Below, piece after piece: positions 1-12,200 of a stretch of 64,000 nt of DNA (position 1 is its first letter; each line of letters starts with the position of its first letter). The notes beneath the pieces were generated by a model. That model worked only from the letters and a program-made list of their open reading frames with translations. It was not told the origin of the DNA and ran no database searches. Position numbers and translations under genes: made by a program. This DNA comes from Phorcus lineatus. Taxonomy: Eukaryota > Mollusca > Gastropoda > Trochida > Trochidae. The DNA lies in NCBI GenBank assembly GCA_921293015.1, contig OV121089.1, positions 44,649,220-44,713,219 on the forward strand. The letters run 5' to 3'.

Positions 1-1
1 T

Positions 2-246
2 GCTTCCAAATCTAAATCAGGTTCGAACGTAAGCTTGAACAAGGACTCACCCACTGGCAGTCTCCACAGAGGAGGACTTGCAATGACAAAACATGGGGTG
101 AAGATTGGTGACCGTGTGATCGTCAGTGGAACCAAGTCTGGCGTGCTGAGATATGTTGGCCAGACAGACTTTGCTAAGGGGGAATGGGCCGGAGTGGAAC
201 TAGATGATCCTCAAGGGAAGAACGATGGGGCTGTGGCAGGCAAGAG
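2..246 (+). CDS. CLIP1: CLIP1 exon A: start of second CAP-Gly domain
   Basis: The open frame enters from the left edge with a Ser/Lys-rich linker (SKSKSGSN), then [20 protein letters not shown] and [25 protein letters not shown] is the tubulin/EEY-F-binding signature of CAP-Gly domains, and [16 protein letters not shown] is the form found in the second CLIP-170 CAP-Gly. Donor AG|GTGAGG at 246/247, phase 2. Confidence 0.95.
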
Positions 247-3200
247 GTGAGGTAGATTCAAATAAAGATCTTGATTAATGAACAACCTATGTTCCAATAT
301 AGAAACAAAATTTATTTATTTTATTCTTGTCTTGCGTTGGTTTGTCACCAATAATATGACAATCTTTACCTTGGAAATTCGTTACAGTATAAAACAGGGT
401 TTGGTTCAGCATCATCAGATTTTTGCACAAGACATTGCCATTTTTCACAAAATTCAGATCATAACAATTATTTATCACAATCTGTTGAATATTGTATATT
501 TACAGGACAAGACGTTTTATATTTCGAAACATTTTGTAATGTAAATGATCAAAAATACCAATCAATGTCATCTATGATCTGTTTGTAGATACTTTGACTG
601 TCGCCCCAACTTTGGTCTATTTGCACCAATCCACAAGGTGTCACGCTATGCTGGGGGGGCAACCCCAAGCCCACAGTCCCGTAGCCTGGCCAACACGAGT
701 CTGCGAAGTGCCCGGGAACGTTCTGGCAGTCAGGAATCTATAAGTTCCGTGAGCTCGACAGCGTCGAGTGTGTCGCGTAGCCGGGTAAGGTTGGGCGTCA
801 CCTCCCTGGCCAATCAGGTACATGCACACTTACTGATGCTGCTTCTATTTGTCACGCTTAACTGGTTCATTCGCGTTACTTCCAACCAAGTGTGGACAAT
901 ATTGCCGTGAAATTCCTCTCTTCGATATTGTTTCCCTTTCTTCACAAACTTCAAGTCCAGTTTTGACCATTGCTTATCAAAAGACCATGCTTAGATGTTT
1001 CATGCAGTTTATACAATATATATCCAAGTGTTTATGTTAATTTTGCAACCTTGGTTTATATTGGGCTATGTGTTTGTGGTTATGCATGTCTCCAATCATT
1101 TTTCAGTTCATTTAGACATTATTGTTCAAATTCTAATTCCTCGCCTTTCATTTAATTTCAACTATACTGGTTTGAATCATTCATTTTCATTATTTCATTT
1201 TTGTGTTGACATCATTTGATTATTCAACATGATTAATGATCCATTTATTTGCATTTTTGTGTTCTTTCCTTATATTTCCCAAAACCCATTCGCCGTTTGG
1301 TGTTGGAGTTCTCTCCCTGGCTTCTAGATAGTTCTCTGTTGAAAATGTCACTCATAGTTTCAGTAACTGTCTTCATATGGTCTTTTGATAAGTCTTTGGC
1401 TAAAGCTGGCCTTAGAAATCTTGTTTTAATTTTTGTGAAAATTACATGTGGTATAGAATAATAACTAGAAATGTTTTTTTTTACACTACAATTCACCCTT
1501 CGAATCGTACTTGAGCGTTGTGAGACCAACTGCATTAGTAAGATGCATGCATGTACATTTGTGTTGTGCATTCAGGGTCCTGTATTTATTCACACCTACT
1601 TCAGTTATCCCCCTTAGTTGTGTACCCGTAGAGAATTATGTTTCTTCAGTTCAACATTTCTTTGTGATGGAATCCGTTACGATGTCCAAGCATCCAAGTA
1701 ATGTTTTTTAAAGTTTTATGAATATTCCCATACAAAGATGGCAAGTATATCAGGGATTGGGAAAGACACCTTTGACAGGGGGCCAATTTTAGGTGAATGG
1801 TAAAATTTCTAATTTTAATGGGCCATTTTTTCATCCATTGTGCAAAATGACGCACAGCTCCTACCTTTCCCAATCCCTGGTACATTATTAGGGTTCTAAG
1901 GTTTCCCCTCTAGAAATGACATGTTTTTGGTCCTAGTTGATCATCTAAATGATACAAATGTGAAAATAGATATCAATGCTTATTAAAAGATCCCATCACA
2001 AAGTTTCTCTTTCATGTTATGGTATCTAATTAGGGTAGTCTGTGCTATGTTAAATATCCATCTAAACATTCTCTTTCTTCTTAACCTGTATGTACATATT
2101 CCTTAACAGTAGATGTTATGTAACAGAATTAATGTATATTTTGCGTGAAAACTTACAAATAATAACAGTGTAATCAATTATACATATATTCTAATTTTTA
2201 CTGTAAAAGAGAGAGAGATAATGGTTTTATTTATAGGAAGAATTTAAGTGTATTTTCCGTTGTCAAACCTTAAGAAATGACATGTTGGTGTTTATTTTTA
2301 TTTTAGTTAATAGATTAACGTTTAAATTTTGGTATAAAATTTCTTTGGTTTATTTGATTTTACAAGGTGCAAGTTTTTCCCTCTGTTTCTACCTGTGGGT
2401 TGACATTCAAGTGTGAATGGTTTTTCAGTTTCTTTGTGCTGTTGTGATTTCTTTAAGATCTTGGTGTTTTTGGATTAATTTTTATATGACAGTTAATATA
2501 CAGGGAAGAAAAAAATTGAAATTTTTGTTCTGTAGTGTTAGTTATGTTAACCAATCTTAATAAAGTTGATTCTATTCATAGAAAACATTATCTGCAGACT
2601 TGCTACTTACTGCTTTAGTATGACATACTCTTAGAAACATATCATGTACTCATGTAGTAATACTGTAACTTACCATTGGCAGAAGCATGAGCATGGAATA
2701 TTTGACCTGATTTGTTGCTTTTCTTTACTTTATTACAATTTCATAATTTGAGAAAGCAAATGAGTTGAAGTCAGCATATAGAATATGGTTTAAAACTTTT
2801 AATATTATTATAATACTTGTAAGTTGATATTCTACTTTAAATGGTCAAATGATTCTCTTAACAGATGAACAAATCAGATTTTGAGGTTTGGGTTTTGTTA
2901 TTTAAATCTTATTATATTTTTATTTATATGTTCATTCATCCCGACTTTAACTGACAAAATGTAATGTGAAACATCTGATAAAGCACAGATTGTATAAGTT
3001 GTACCTTTTACATGTACAGGGGTAAAAGATGATCATTTATTGCACAGGTTTGATTTCATTTTCCTTTGGCAATCAGCCATTGATGCAAATATTTGTTTCA
3101 ATACTATGATATCAAATGAATATTGAACATTTATTTAAGTTAATTGGTGACAAGTGTACTAAGAAGGGGCAACTGAATTAACTGTTGACCATGTTTTCAT

Positions 3201-6200
3201 TTGCCTTGTTCCAAGAAAACTAGTAACAACATTTCAAACCTGTGTTAGCAAGTTTCAAACTTATCCTGTGCTTATTTGGAAATTGTTTTTCTCCTTTTCC
3301 TTGATTTTCATTTACATTTTGTCAGTTGACCTGTGTTTTGCTGAAATTGGACTCAATTGTCTTATTATTTGATTGTTATGAAGCTTTGAAAATAAGTAAA
3401 CTGACCAAGTATAAATCATGAGATGTTTTTCAAACAAGAGCTTTAAACAAAGGTATTGTTTGACCCAACTAGTCTAAATCTTCTTTTGAAGAGTTCTTTT
3501 CTTGGTACAATTTTATAAAGAAGTTTTAAAAATAACTTTATGATTTTGAAATTTTGTTACTAAATTGTTCACATTATATGTGAAACGTTTGACAGTCGTG
3601 AAAGCTTACTTCAGCAAAACACAACATATTTATATATATGTATGTTTATACATCTATATATCATATTCATGCCTATATACTCTAACTACTAGCTGATCAG
3701 CTAAAGCAATCATTTACTCTTAACTAACACACAGGCTTCCAAAACTGGCCAAAGACCGAGCACACTTAACTTGTCTGCTACCACATCCGCCCTACAGGTG
3801 AGTGGGTCAGTCTAATACCTCTATACTGACATGTGTAAGCAGACTAGTCCATTCCACAATATAGGGTGGAACCAGTGAGTAGATTGGATACCTTTCTATC
3901 TTGAGGAAAACTGTTTTAGATAGCTGTTTTTAATGGTTATGGATTTGGTCTTTAGTGCAGTTTCAATTTTTAAAATTTAACAGATAGATGGCTTTATTAA
4001 CCTGTCCTAGTTGCTACTCTAATATTCACTGGTCAATTTATCATTAGTTTGATGATAAATAGTACAAAATGATTCTTGGTCTTCATTAAAATATTCTCAC
4101 AGAGAACCCTTCAACATTTTTTGTGGATAAACTGAGATTTTATAAGTGTTTCTGTACCAGTAGAGGTATTTGAAGGCAGAATATTCAGAGAGCATTTCTT
4201 GGATTATGAAATAGTCGTCTCCTAGAATTGAGATTCTGAGAGTAAAAAAGTACTATTCTCTTCGAGCAAATATTCTGAAATATCTTTTATTGGATGCCAA
4301 TGTAGCAGAATATCAAAGTGCCTGAGAGTAAATCCTAAGTCCGTTGGTAATCTCCATGGTCTACTAGTATTGTTGAATCTGGTTAAAGCTCTTACTTTAC
4401 ATAGACCAATGATCTCTTAGTAGCACAATCTGGGATACAGTCTCATAATGAACTGAATTCAGTGGTTATTATCCAAGAAGTCAAGATTAAACGTCTTAGT
4501 ACATTCATGTTCTCTGGTCTTTTATTGTCCGAGTCTGACGCTGAATTGTATATCTCAGTGCTCTTTAGTCTCTTTGTATGAAAGAATCTGAGGTTATGTC
4601 TCAGAGCACATCTGGACTGGTACATATGGTTCAATTTTAATCAACTGTCTGGTTAAGATTCTCTCTTTTATATGTCCTGTGGTGTGCATGTGTTGTGGTG
4701 GTGAAGGGATATGCTGTTCTTTCTGCTCTTTCCTCAGTATTCCTCTCTAGCTTGACAATATGGCACAAATCAATACCTAAATACAGTTGAATTTACGTAA
4801 ATATATGTTTTTGTTGAGCAGATATGGTAACAAATTACATCTTGATAAACGAGTAAACTCCAGACTGCTGTGCATAGCTATTTTGAAAACTCTGTAATAA
4901 TGCAAATGATATGAAGAGTGGAAGAAGAAGAGTGAGGATCTGGGAAATGAGAAAATTTTTCCCATCTTAAACGGCCAGTTCGACCGGGTATTTTCTGTTC
5001 CACAAATATTCGGGAGGGAATTCCCTTTTGCACGCGACACGTAACTTTTTTATATATTCGATTTGTTTTCTATTTTCTGTGTTTACAACTTTTTCATGTT
5101 TGGTAATTAGTTGTAATCCGTCCTTCAAACTGAAAAAAATAGCGAAAACAATCGAAGCCACTGACCAGCACTACCAAGGGGCTTAACTCTATTGCGATCA
5201 TGGCGGCCATTAGATTGTTGTCCGCTGCATGATTGATCTGCGTTGTAGTAACCTTGTAGTTACTTGGATGTTTTGATTGTTGGGGATTAATAATGTAAAT
5301 AATGTTTGCATAACTAATTATGACATCTCAAATGGCTAAGCTCAATCAATATGACACTGAGGAGAAAAGTGGCTTCGCTCCGGCTTCCCAATATAAACAA
5401 AGATTCGTCCAGACTATCGCACTCCAAATTACTCACAGTGCTGCAGTTTTCCGTACATTAAAAACTTTATGTGAAGTAACTTAGATATCTTTCTTAAAAA
5501 AGAAGAGTTTTACTATGAGTGAAGTTGTGCGAAGTCGAGGGCGACCGCGAAAGTACGATGGAAATTCGCCTGCGAGACGACAACAAGAGAGAAATGCCAA
5601 GCGGATTTATTTGGGAGACCTTGCTCAAAAATGGAAAGACCTGAAATCGGCACTGAAATTTACGGACTTTGAACTGGCAAAGCATTTGCTTGACAACCAT
5701 GAGTTGACATGTGACTGCAAGTAAGTACAACTGTTTTTACTGTTGTTCACATGATAGGCTAATATAAACATGGTTATTTCTCTGGATGAAATTGCTTTTA
5801 TCAACATGTCAATTCCATGATTTCATAAAGGAGTGACTGTTTTTGAAAAAAATGAAGGGAACTGTACTGTACAGTAGTTGTCAAAATTTGATGGGCATTG
5901 AAAAGATAGGTTCAACCAAAATTATTACTGCATAGTAAGGAAATACACATTTGAAGTTCATATATATCATAATTTTATTTCAGCCATAAGTAATACTAAT
6001 TGAAACGAATAAATAAATATAATTCAAGTATTATTGTAAGAATTCAATTTTAATGCTGGCATATATTGTTTAGCATTTTAGAGCTTATCATCTCCAACTT
6101 TGATAATATTGATGAAACTGAATGTCTTTCATGTCCTTTTCCTTATAGTCCATATATGTATACTAACTGATTCAATTATTGTTGTAATTTGCAGTTCCAA

Positions 6201-9200
6201 AACAGACCTGCCAGCACCTGAGATGCTGGGGGATCCGTGGGACAGAACCCCCCAACAAGAATGTCTCAAGCTCCCAACAGTGAGCACACCTCAGAAAAAC
6301 CGAGATTTGGATATCATATCAAATGTTGCTGGTGGGTATTGACATTTTCAAAGGTATAAAATACAATATAGATGCTAGAGAGGTCTTTCCTGATATCAAG
6401 CATATATCAATAACATTAATTTTAAACAGTTATGAATATCTGAGATTTGCTGAGGATATATTTCACTCCCATCAATTATGTCATATAAGCATTGTTTGAT
6501 GATGTCAGGGCCTTCGGCCTTGTTCACAACACCAGAGTTTTGTTTAGATGTCAGAGCGTTCATTGATACTATCAGAGCTTTGTTGCTTTTGTTCAGTTTA
6601 TTATTTTCAACAGATCTCAGTAATTACCTCTGAATTACCTCCCAATTTATGATTTAGTTTATGGTCCTTACAGAAAGTATGAACATGGAGATGTTTATTA
6701 CAGAAATTCTGTTTCTATGCCCTTGACAGAAATTAATTTTTTATGAATCTATATATGGCCATACATGATTATATTACCTAATGATCACCTAATGATTTCT
6801 AATTTTCAGATCTGTCATTGATATCTATGCCGAGTTCTCCTACCAGTGACATGCTGTGATATTATAAAATTGTGCTTCCATAACATAACCTGTTCAATGC
6901 TGAGCTCACCTGAGAATGAATATACATGGTCTGGGTTTAATTACATATTAAATATGAATAAGCTTGTGTATGTACATGTGCTGTTGTATTACATAGACTG
7001 AACATGATGAAATCTACCTTTGTCTTACTTTTTATACACAACAATCTGTCCCAGACAAAATCCATGACATAATATGATCATGTTTTATGTGCACATTTAG
7101 CGATCATTTATGATAAAGTTGTTTTATAAATAGACCTGTAAATCTAGCTCAGGACAGTGTATGCTAGCTTTATTTATTGATATATTTAGATGTTGTGGTT
7201 TTATTACACATAGGAGATGTGAATAAATATATATACGTACACAGAAAAAATCATTAACTTTGTAAGAATATGCAAGTCCTTTGAATAATCTATTCTTATA
7301 TACATATGAAGATTAATACATATATACAAATGAAGATTCTATTCTTATATACATACGAATAAATAAAAAAGTTGACACTCCATAAAATGTCTTGTCTTCA
7401 CTGTACTACCAACTTCTAGAATACCATTTTATCACATTTGTTGTGCATGATAAAATATCCATGTACTGGATTCAATTATATTTGATGGATCACATCTATT
7501 TTTGGCTACTCTTTGTTTGAACATAACAAATTAAATAAGAGGCGCTGAACGAAAGCCTGTGTATTGTCCATCTGTAGAGGGGTAACGTTGTCTGATTGCT
7601 AAAACCACGCATGAAGGGACAACTTTCCTTTGTCCAGCACGCAAAACACCGTATGTCATCAGGATGAATTGTCTGTATGCTGTGTGTCGAAACATACGAT
7701 TATTTCTCACATGGTCGTAGGCATATAAATCGTTCCTGTAGGCTCCGGCTGCGTCGAGAACATCTTCATCCATAACAACACGATTGAACTTTTCTTTAGT
7801 TGTAACACACTGTCCTCCCCTCTTTACACAACACCTGTTCTCGGCTTCTGTGGGCATTGGCTTGCAATTCCCACAATGACACCACCTAACTGGAGCTTGG
7901 TCTGCAGGGGGCTGGGGATCCGGATCATCAAAGGCTGATACTGCTGTCTGAAGTGCTGTGTCATCCCGCAAGATCATCTTAGTCAGTAGCTCCCTTTTCG
8001 CTACCTCGTCCAAACCGTCAATGTACTTCTGCAATTGTAATATCAAAATAAATACAAAAAATTCAAGAATCAGATGTTGGTAATGGTAATGTACTGACCA
8101 AGGTTTGCATTAATCAATTCGATGTCACAATTGATTATGAGCTGGGATAATTGATTTGACACTCGTCTTTGTTGAGAAATATCATATACAATAACATGTG
8201 TACATGATAATTAATTCCTAAAACTTACACATATAACAATTGAAAGCAACTTACTACTCACAGATGTGAGAAATTAAAACTGATAATAGGTTACCTGGAC
8301 TTTCAACAAGCTTTCAGGTGTTAGTTCCGAGGTGGTAGATGTAGGCTTGGCAGATGTCTTGGCCGATGCAGGCTTGGAAGATGTCTTGGCCGATTTCTTG
8401 GCTGATGCAGATGCAGACTTGACTTTAGATCTTGCAGGTGCAGGTAGTTTTGAAGACGCTGGCTTGATTTTGGAGGCGGTAGAAGGAATTGGTATTTTCG
8501 ATTGTTTGCGGACTTTGGTGGGAATCTCTGGTACATCCAGCGGTAGAAACCTCTGCAAACAGGATCATAATTTTAGATATAGTCACTATTAACGAAAACA
8601 TATATCTTAACTTCATTTAGGTTAATTCTGTTGAAGATGCTTTTTAAATATGCCAATATGCTATATGTTATTGTCCAAATCAAATATATAGGGCAATATA
8701 TAAGATATAACATTACATTAATATAACCATGTATCATGAAAAAACAAACCTTTCTCTGCCTATAGTTTCCTTCTTGGTTCCTCACAAACTAAAATGAAAA
8801 AAAAATAATAATAAAAAAGTTTATGTCAAACGGAATACCAGAGCAAAGCAAGAAGTGAATATTTATAATAAAAATAACTATTTACGAATATGAAATATTT
8901 TGATATTCTACATTATGTGATAGTAATGTTTCGTATACAAAGTCATAATAATTGGAATGAACTAATACATTTTTCAAATGTATGCCTATAATTTATGAAT
9001 CAGCACATATATGACTTGTTGCACTGACAGCTCGCCATGATCGAAATTGAGGAAAAAACGCATGGTCATCTGTATTTATATGTTCATTTTGATTGATTCG
9101 TGGACATGTCACAATGTCCCTTCTCTTTTGACACTGGCACATGACCAAGTACCCCGCATCACCCCTCAGACCCATTCGACACGCTGACACAAACGTGATT

Positions 9201-12200
9201 GTCGCCATGTTGTGAAAACATGCAGCGTTGCATTATGGGAAGGGACTTTTCTCATTCTATTTATAGATCTACTTAACTGCTGACGCACTGTATCTAAAAA
9301 TAGCTTCGTTAGCAGCATAAGCTTATCGCTGAAAACGTAATCGAACTGGCCGTTTAAATTACAAGACCTATACTAAACTACAAGTGTAAATGTATCAAAA
9401 TATTACACTTATTACATTGTAAATGAGATTTCATCTTTCATAGGATATTGTTGCAAACACTCGTAATTCTAAGGCCTCAATAATAGATTTTATCCAGTTA
9501 GTTTGGGTTTCATGTGACTGAATATTTAGAAATTTGATTTCAAACTGAGAAAAGAGAACTTTTAACGCAAGTTATTTAATCAGCCAATATATAGATTAAA
9601 AGGAGGAAGTCAAAACAGGTTAATACAAGTGACTTGAAAGTTGTGGCTGTGAGTCACAATGAAATGCCTGCCATGTTGCAGAAAGCGCTGAAGGAAAAGG
9701 AAGAGCACATAGAACAGCTGCTGAGGGAGAGAGATCTCGAGAGAGCGGAGGTGGCTCGAGCAGCAGCCAAAGTTGATGAGGTAAGGGACTTAACTCTTGT
9801 TATCTAACTTTTGTTTTCTCTTCCCCAAATTGAGGAATTGTTTGAAAGTACACTTGTTCACAAGAAAATAGCTTGTGAAAAAGATGCTGGGCTAATAAAA
9901 ATGTAAATATCACCAGTCAAATGGATAGCTGAGTTTCAGAAACAAATCAATGATATTGATATACTACTTCCCCGGCAAGGCATAACCTGACCAAGTAACA
10001 CTGACTAGCTCATTTAAGTCCTGTAGCATTCTGTAACTTTTGCTGTCAACTCTATAGGCTATTATTGTGCACAGCAACAAGACTTGAAATAGCTAGTGAA
10101 TGGTACTTGCAACTTTCAAGGGAAATTTGTTGATAAATTAGCAACCTCAAAACTTGATTTGTTCCACTTTTGTCTGCAGAACTTTTCTCCTAGCAATACA
10201 AATCCTAATTTTTTCTCTAGGCTTTCTCTGCTAGCCTGCTAACCTTATATCACTAAGGTAGCCTTAGTGCAGTGTTAAAGAATGGCACTAAGGCTAACCT
10301 TAGTGTTAAGTTGCTTTGTGCAACAACCCCATGGTCTCAGTGATTTTTGTCTCCCGCAGCAATGCGGAATGGGGGACTATGAATTCAGCGGCGTATGTCC
10401 GTACGTACGTCCGGATTTTTGTTAACACAATAACTCATGAAGCTTAGCACCTAGAGTTCATATTTTGTGACAGCCTTCAACGGAGGAAGACTCAGAGGCA
10501 AGTCGACATTGGTGACCTTGACCTCATTTTCAAGGTCACCACAACACTTTAACCACTGTGTAATACATTGATAAAGCAATATCTCGGAAAGCTTAGCACC
10601 TAGAGTGTTCATTTTTAGTGACAGCTTTCAATGGAGGAAGACCTAGAAGCCAGTTGATTTTGGTGACCATGACCCCTTTTTCGAGGGCACCACAACACTT
10701 TGACCACTTTGTAATACATTGTTAACGCAATATCTCGTAAAGCTTAGCACCTAGAGTGTTCATATTTGGTGACAGCCTTCAACGGAGAAAGACTCAGAGG
10801 CAAGTCGACATTGGTGACCTTGACCTCATTTTCAAGGTCACCACGACACTTTGACCACTGTGTAATACATTGTAAAAGCAATATCTCGGAAAGCTTAGCA
10901 CCTAGAGTTTTCATATTTGACGACAGCTACGGCGGATGACTCAGAGACATTGAAAATAAGGTCAAGGTCACCATGACACTTTGACAATTTGTAATATATT
11001 ATAAACGCAATATCTAATAAAGCTTAGCATCTAGAATCATAATTTTTCTCGAAATACATCATAATCAAGAGAAGATTCTCAATTGATCATGACAAGACGC
11101 ATCAACTTACAGGCAACATTCATTGTAGCAAAAGATCAATAATATTGATTATGCCAAATATCTCATAACGGCTTGTTACATTGCCATGTTGGTGGCAAAC
11201 ACGTGTTGACTTTGTGTTAATCATCTTACCTATGAAATACAAGGAATTATTCAGATTTTAAAAAGTATTTATTCACCTTGCAGGCACGACACAGAGGACC
11301 AGATCCGACAGTTGAGAGTTATATCCCTCTTATATTTTTTTCTTACTTCAGGCGGAGGGGGCGCTGGTGAGTGAGAGGCATGACAAGGACATGATTATGG
11401 CCGATACAGAGGACCAGATCCGACAGTTGAGGGAACTCGTCCTTGAGTTGGAAAAGGACAAGAAGTCACTTGCTGTCAAACTGGAGGAAGAGAAGAGGTG
11501 GGTGGCAGTGTTCAAATTTTCCTCTTCAGTGAGACTAGTGCGTGTTATAATTTAAAATTCATTACAAGACTATGTTAATGTCTGTAGAACTAAATAGGGA
11601 ATTAAAGTTACATTCATCAGGTGTTTCATTGTCATGGGTAAAAAAGTACTGAGGTTACATTACATGGGGAGGGGGGAGAAAGGGTTGTGCCCTTTTTGTT
11701 ATATGCAACTTATTTCATGCTGATCTCGTAACTATCTTGATCTTGAAATAAGAAAACCATTATTGTATGGTGGCATTTCTTCAACATAACATTTTTATTT
11801 ATCTGCATTATTCTGCTTTAAAAGTCTTTGTCCACCTATAAAAATCCTGTAATAACTGCTCTTTTATCTTGAGTAACAATTTAAGTTATCTGTGATTTAG
11901 AAATAGTCTTGCAGCAGTTGATCCTACAAGCCTTCCGTATCTAAAATATTTGAATATATTATGTTATATATTTGAATATATTCTTTTTTCAGAAAAGTTG
12001 AAGATTTGCAGTTCCAGATAGAAGAGGAGGTGATAAGCAAAGATGACCTAGAGGTAAATTAAGTGGCTTCCTGCACACAATTATTTGAAGGAATAACATT
12101 GACTGGAATAGAGAACAAGTTCTATGGATTTACAACTTCTTCATCAGGATTGCAAGGTTTCGGTGTAGATACTAAGGGCTATTGGACATGATTTTGAAGT

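Larger units (their letters stand above)
4967..9357. mobile_element. 4.4-kb TTAA-flanked inverted-repeat unit carrying two convergent genes
   Basis: TTAAACGGCCAGTTCGA at 4967-4983 is matched by its exact reverse complement at 9341-9357. Since TTAA is palindromic, the simplest reading is a 13-bp terminal inverted repeat (ACGGCCAGTTCGA) with a TTAA target duplication on each side; a TA duplication is the alternative. The pair encloses exactly one AT-hook gene (plus, 5515-6859) and one P2X7-ballast gene (minus, about 9208-7531), pointing at each other. TTAA duplications are typical of piggyBac and Kolobok DNA transposons, but I see no DDE transposase and the ends do not start with the piggyBac CCC. 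It may be a non-autonomous or transduced element, or one whose mobilising protein is one of these two. The inverted repeat is short, so it needs confirmation from other copies. Confidence 0.6.
9781..11351 (+). other. CLIP1 intron D-E, repeat-rich
   Basis: Contains a CTAAGG foldback (10251-10305), the 151-bp satellite (10424-11045) and a 26-bp copy of part of exon E (11291-11316). The rest is unremarkable. Confidence 0.7.

Noticed and set aside
7531-9208. True P2X7 receptor gene
   Set aside because: No P2X ectodomain or transmembrane helices; only the cytoplasmic domain is present.
4967-9357. Autonomous piggyBac transposon
   Set aside because: TTAA fits, but ends lack the CCC start and no DDE transposase frame exists inside.
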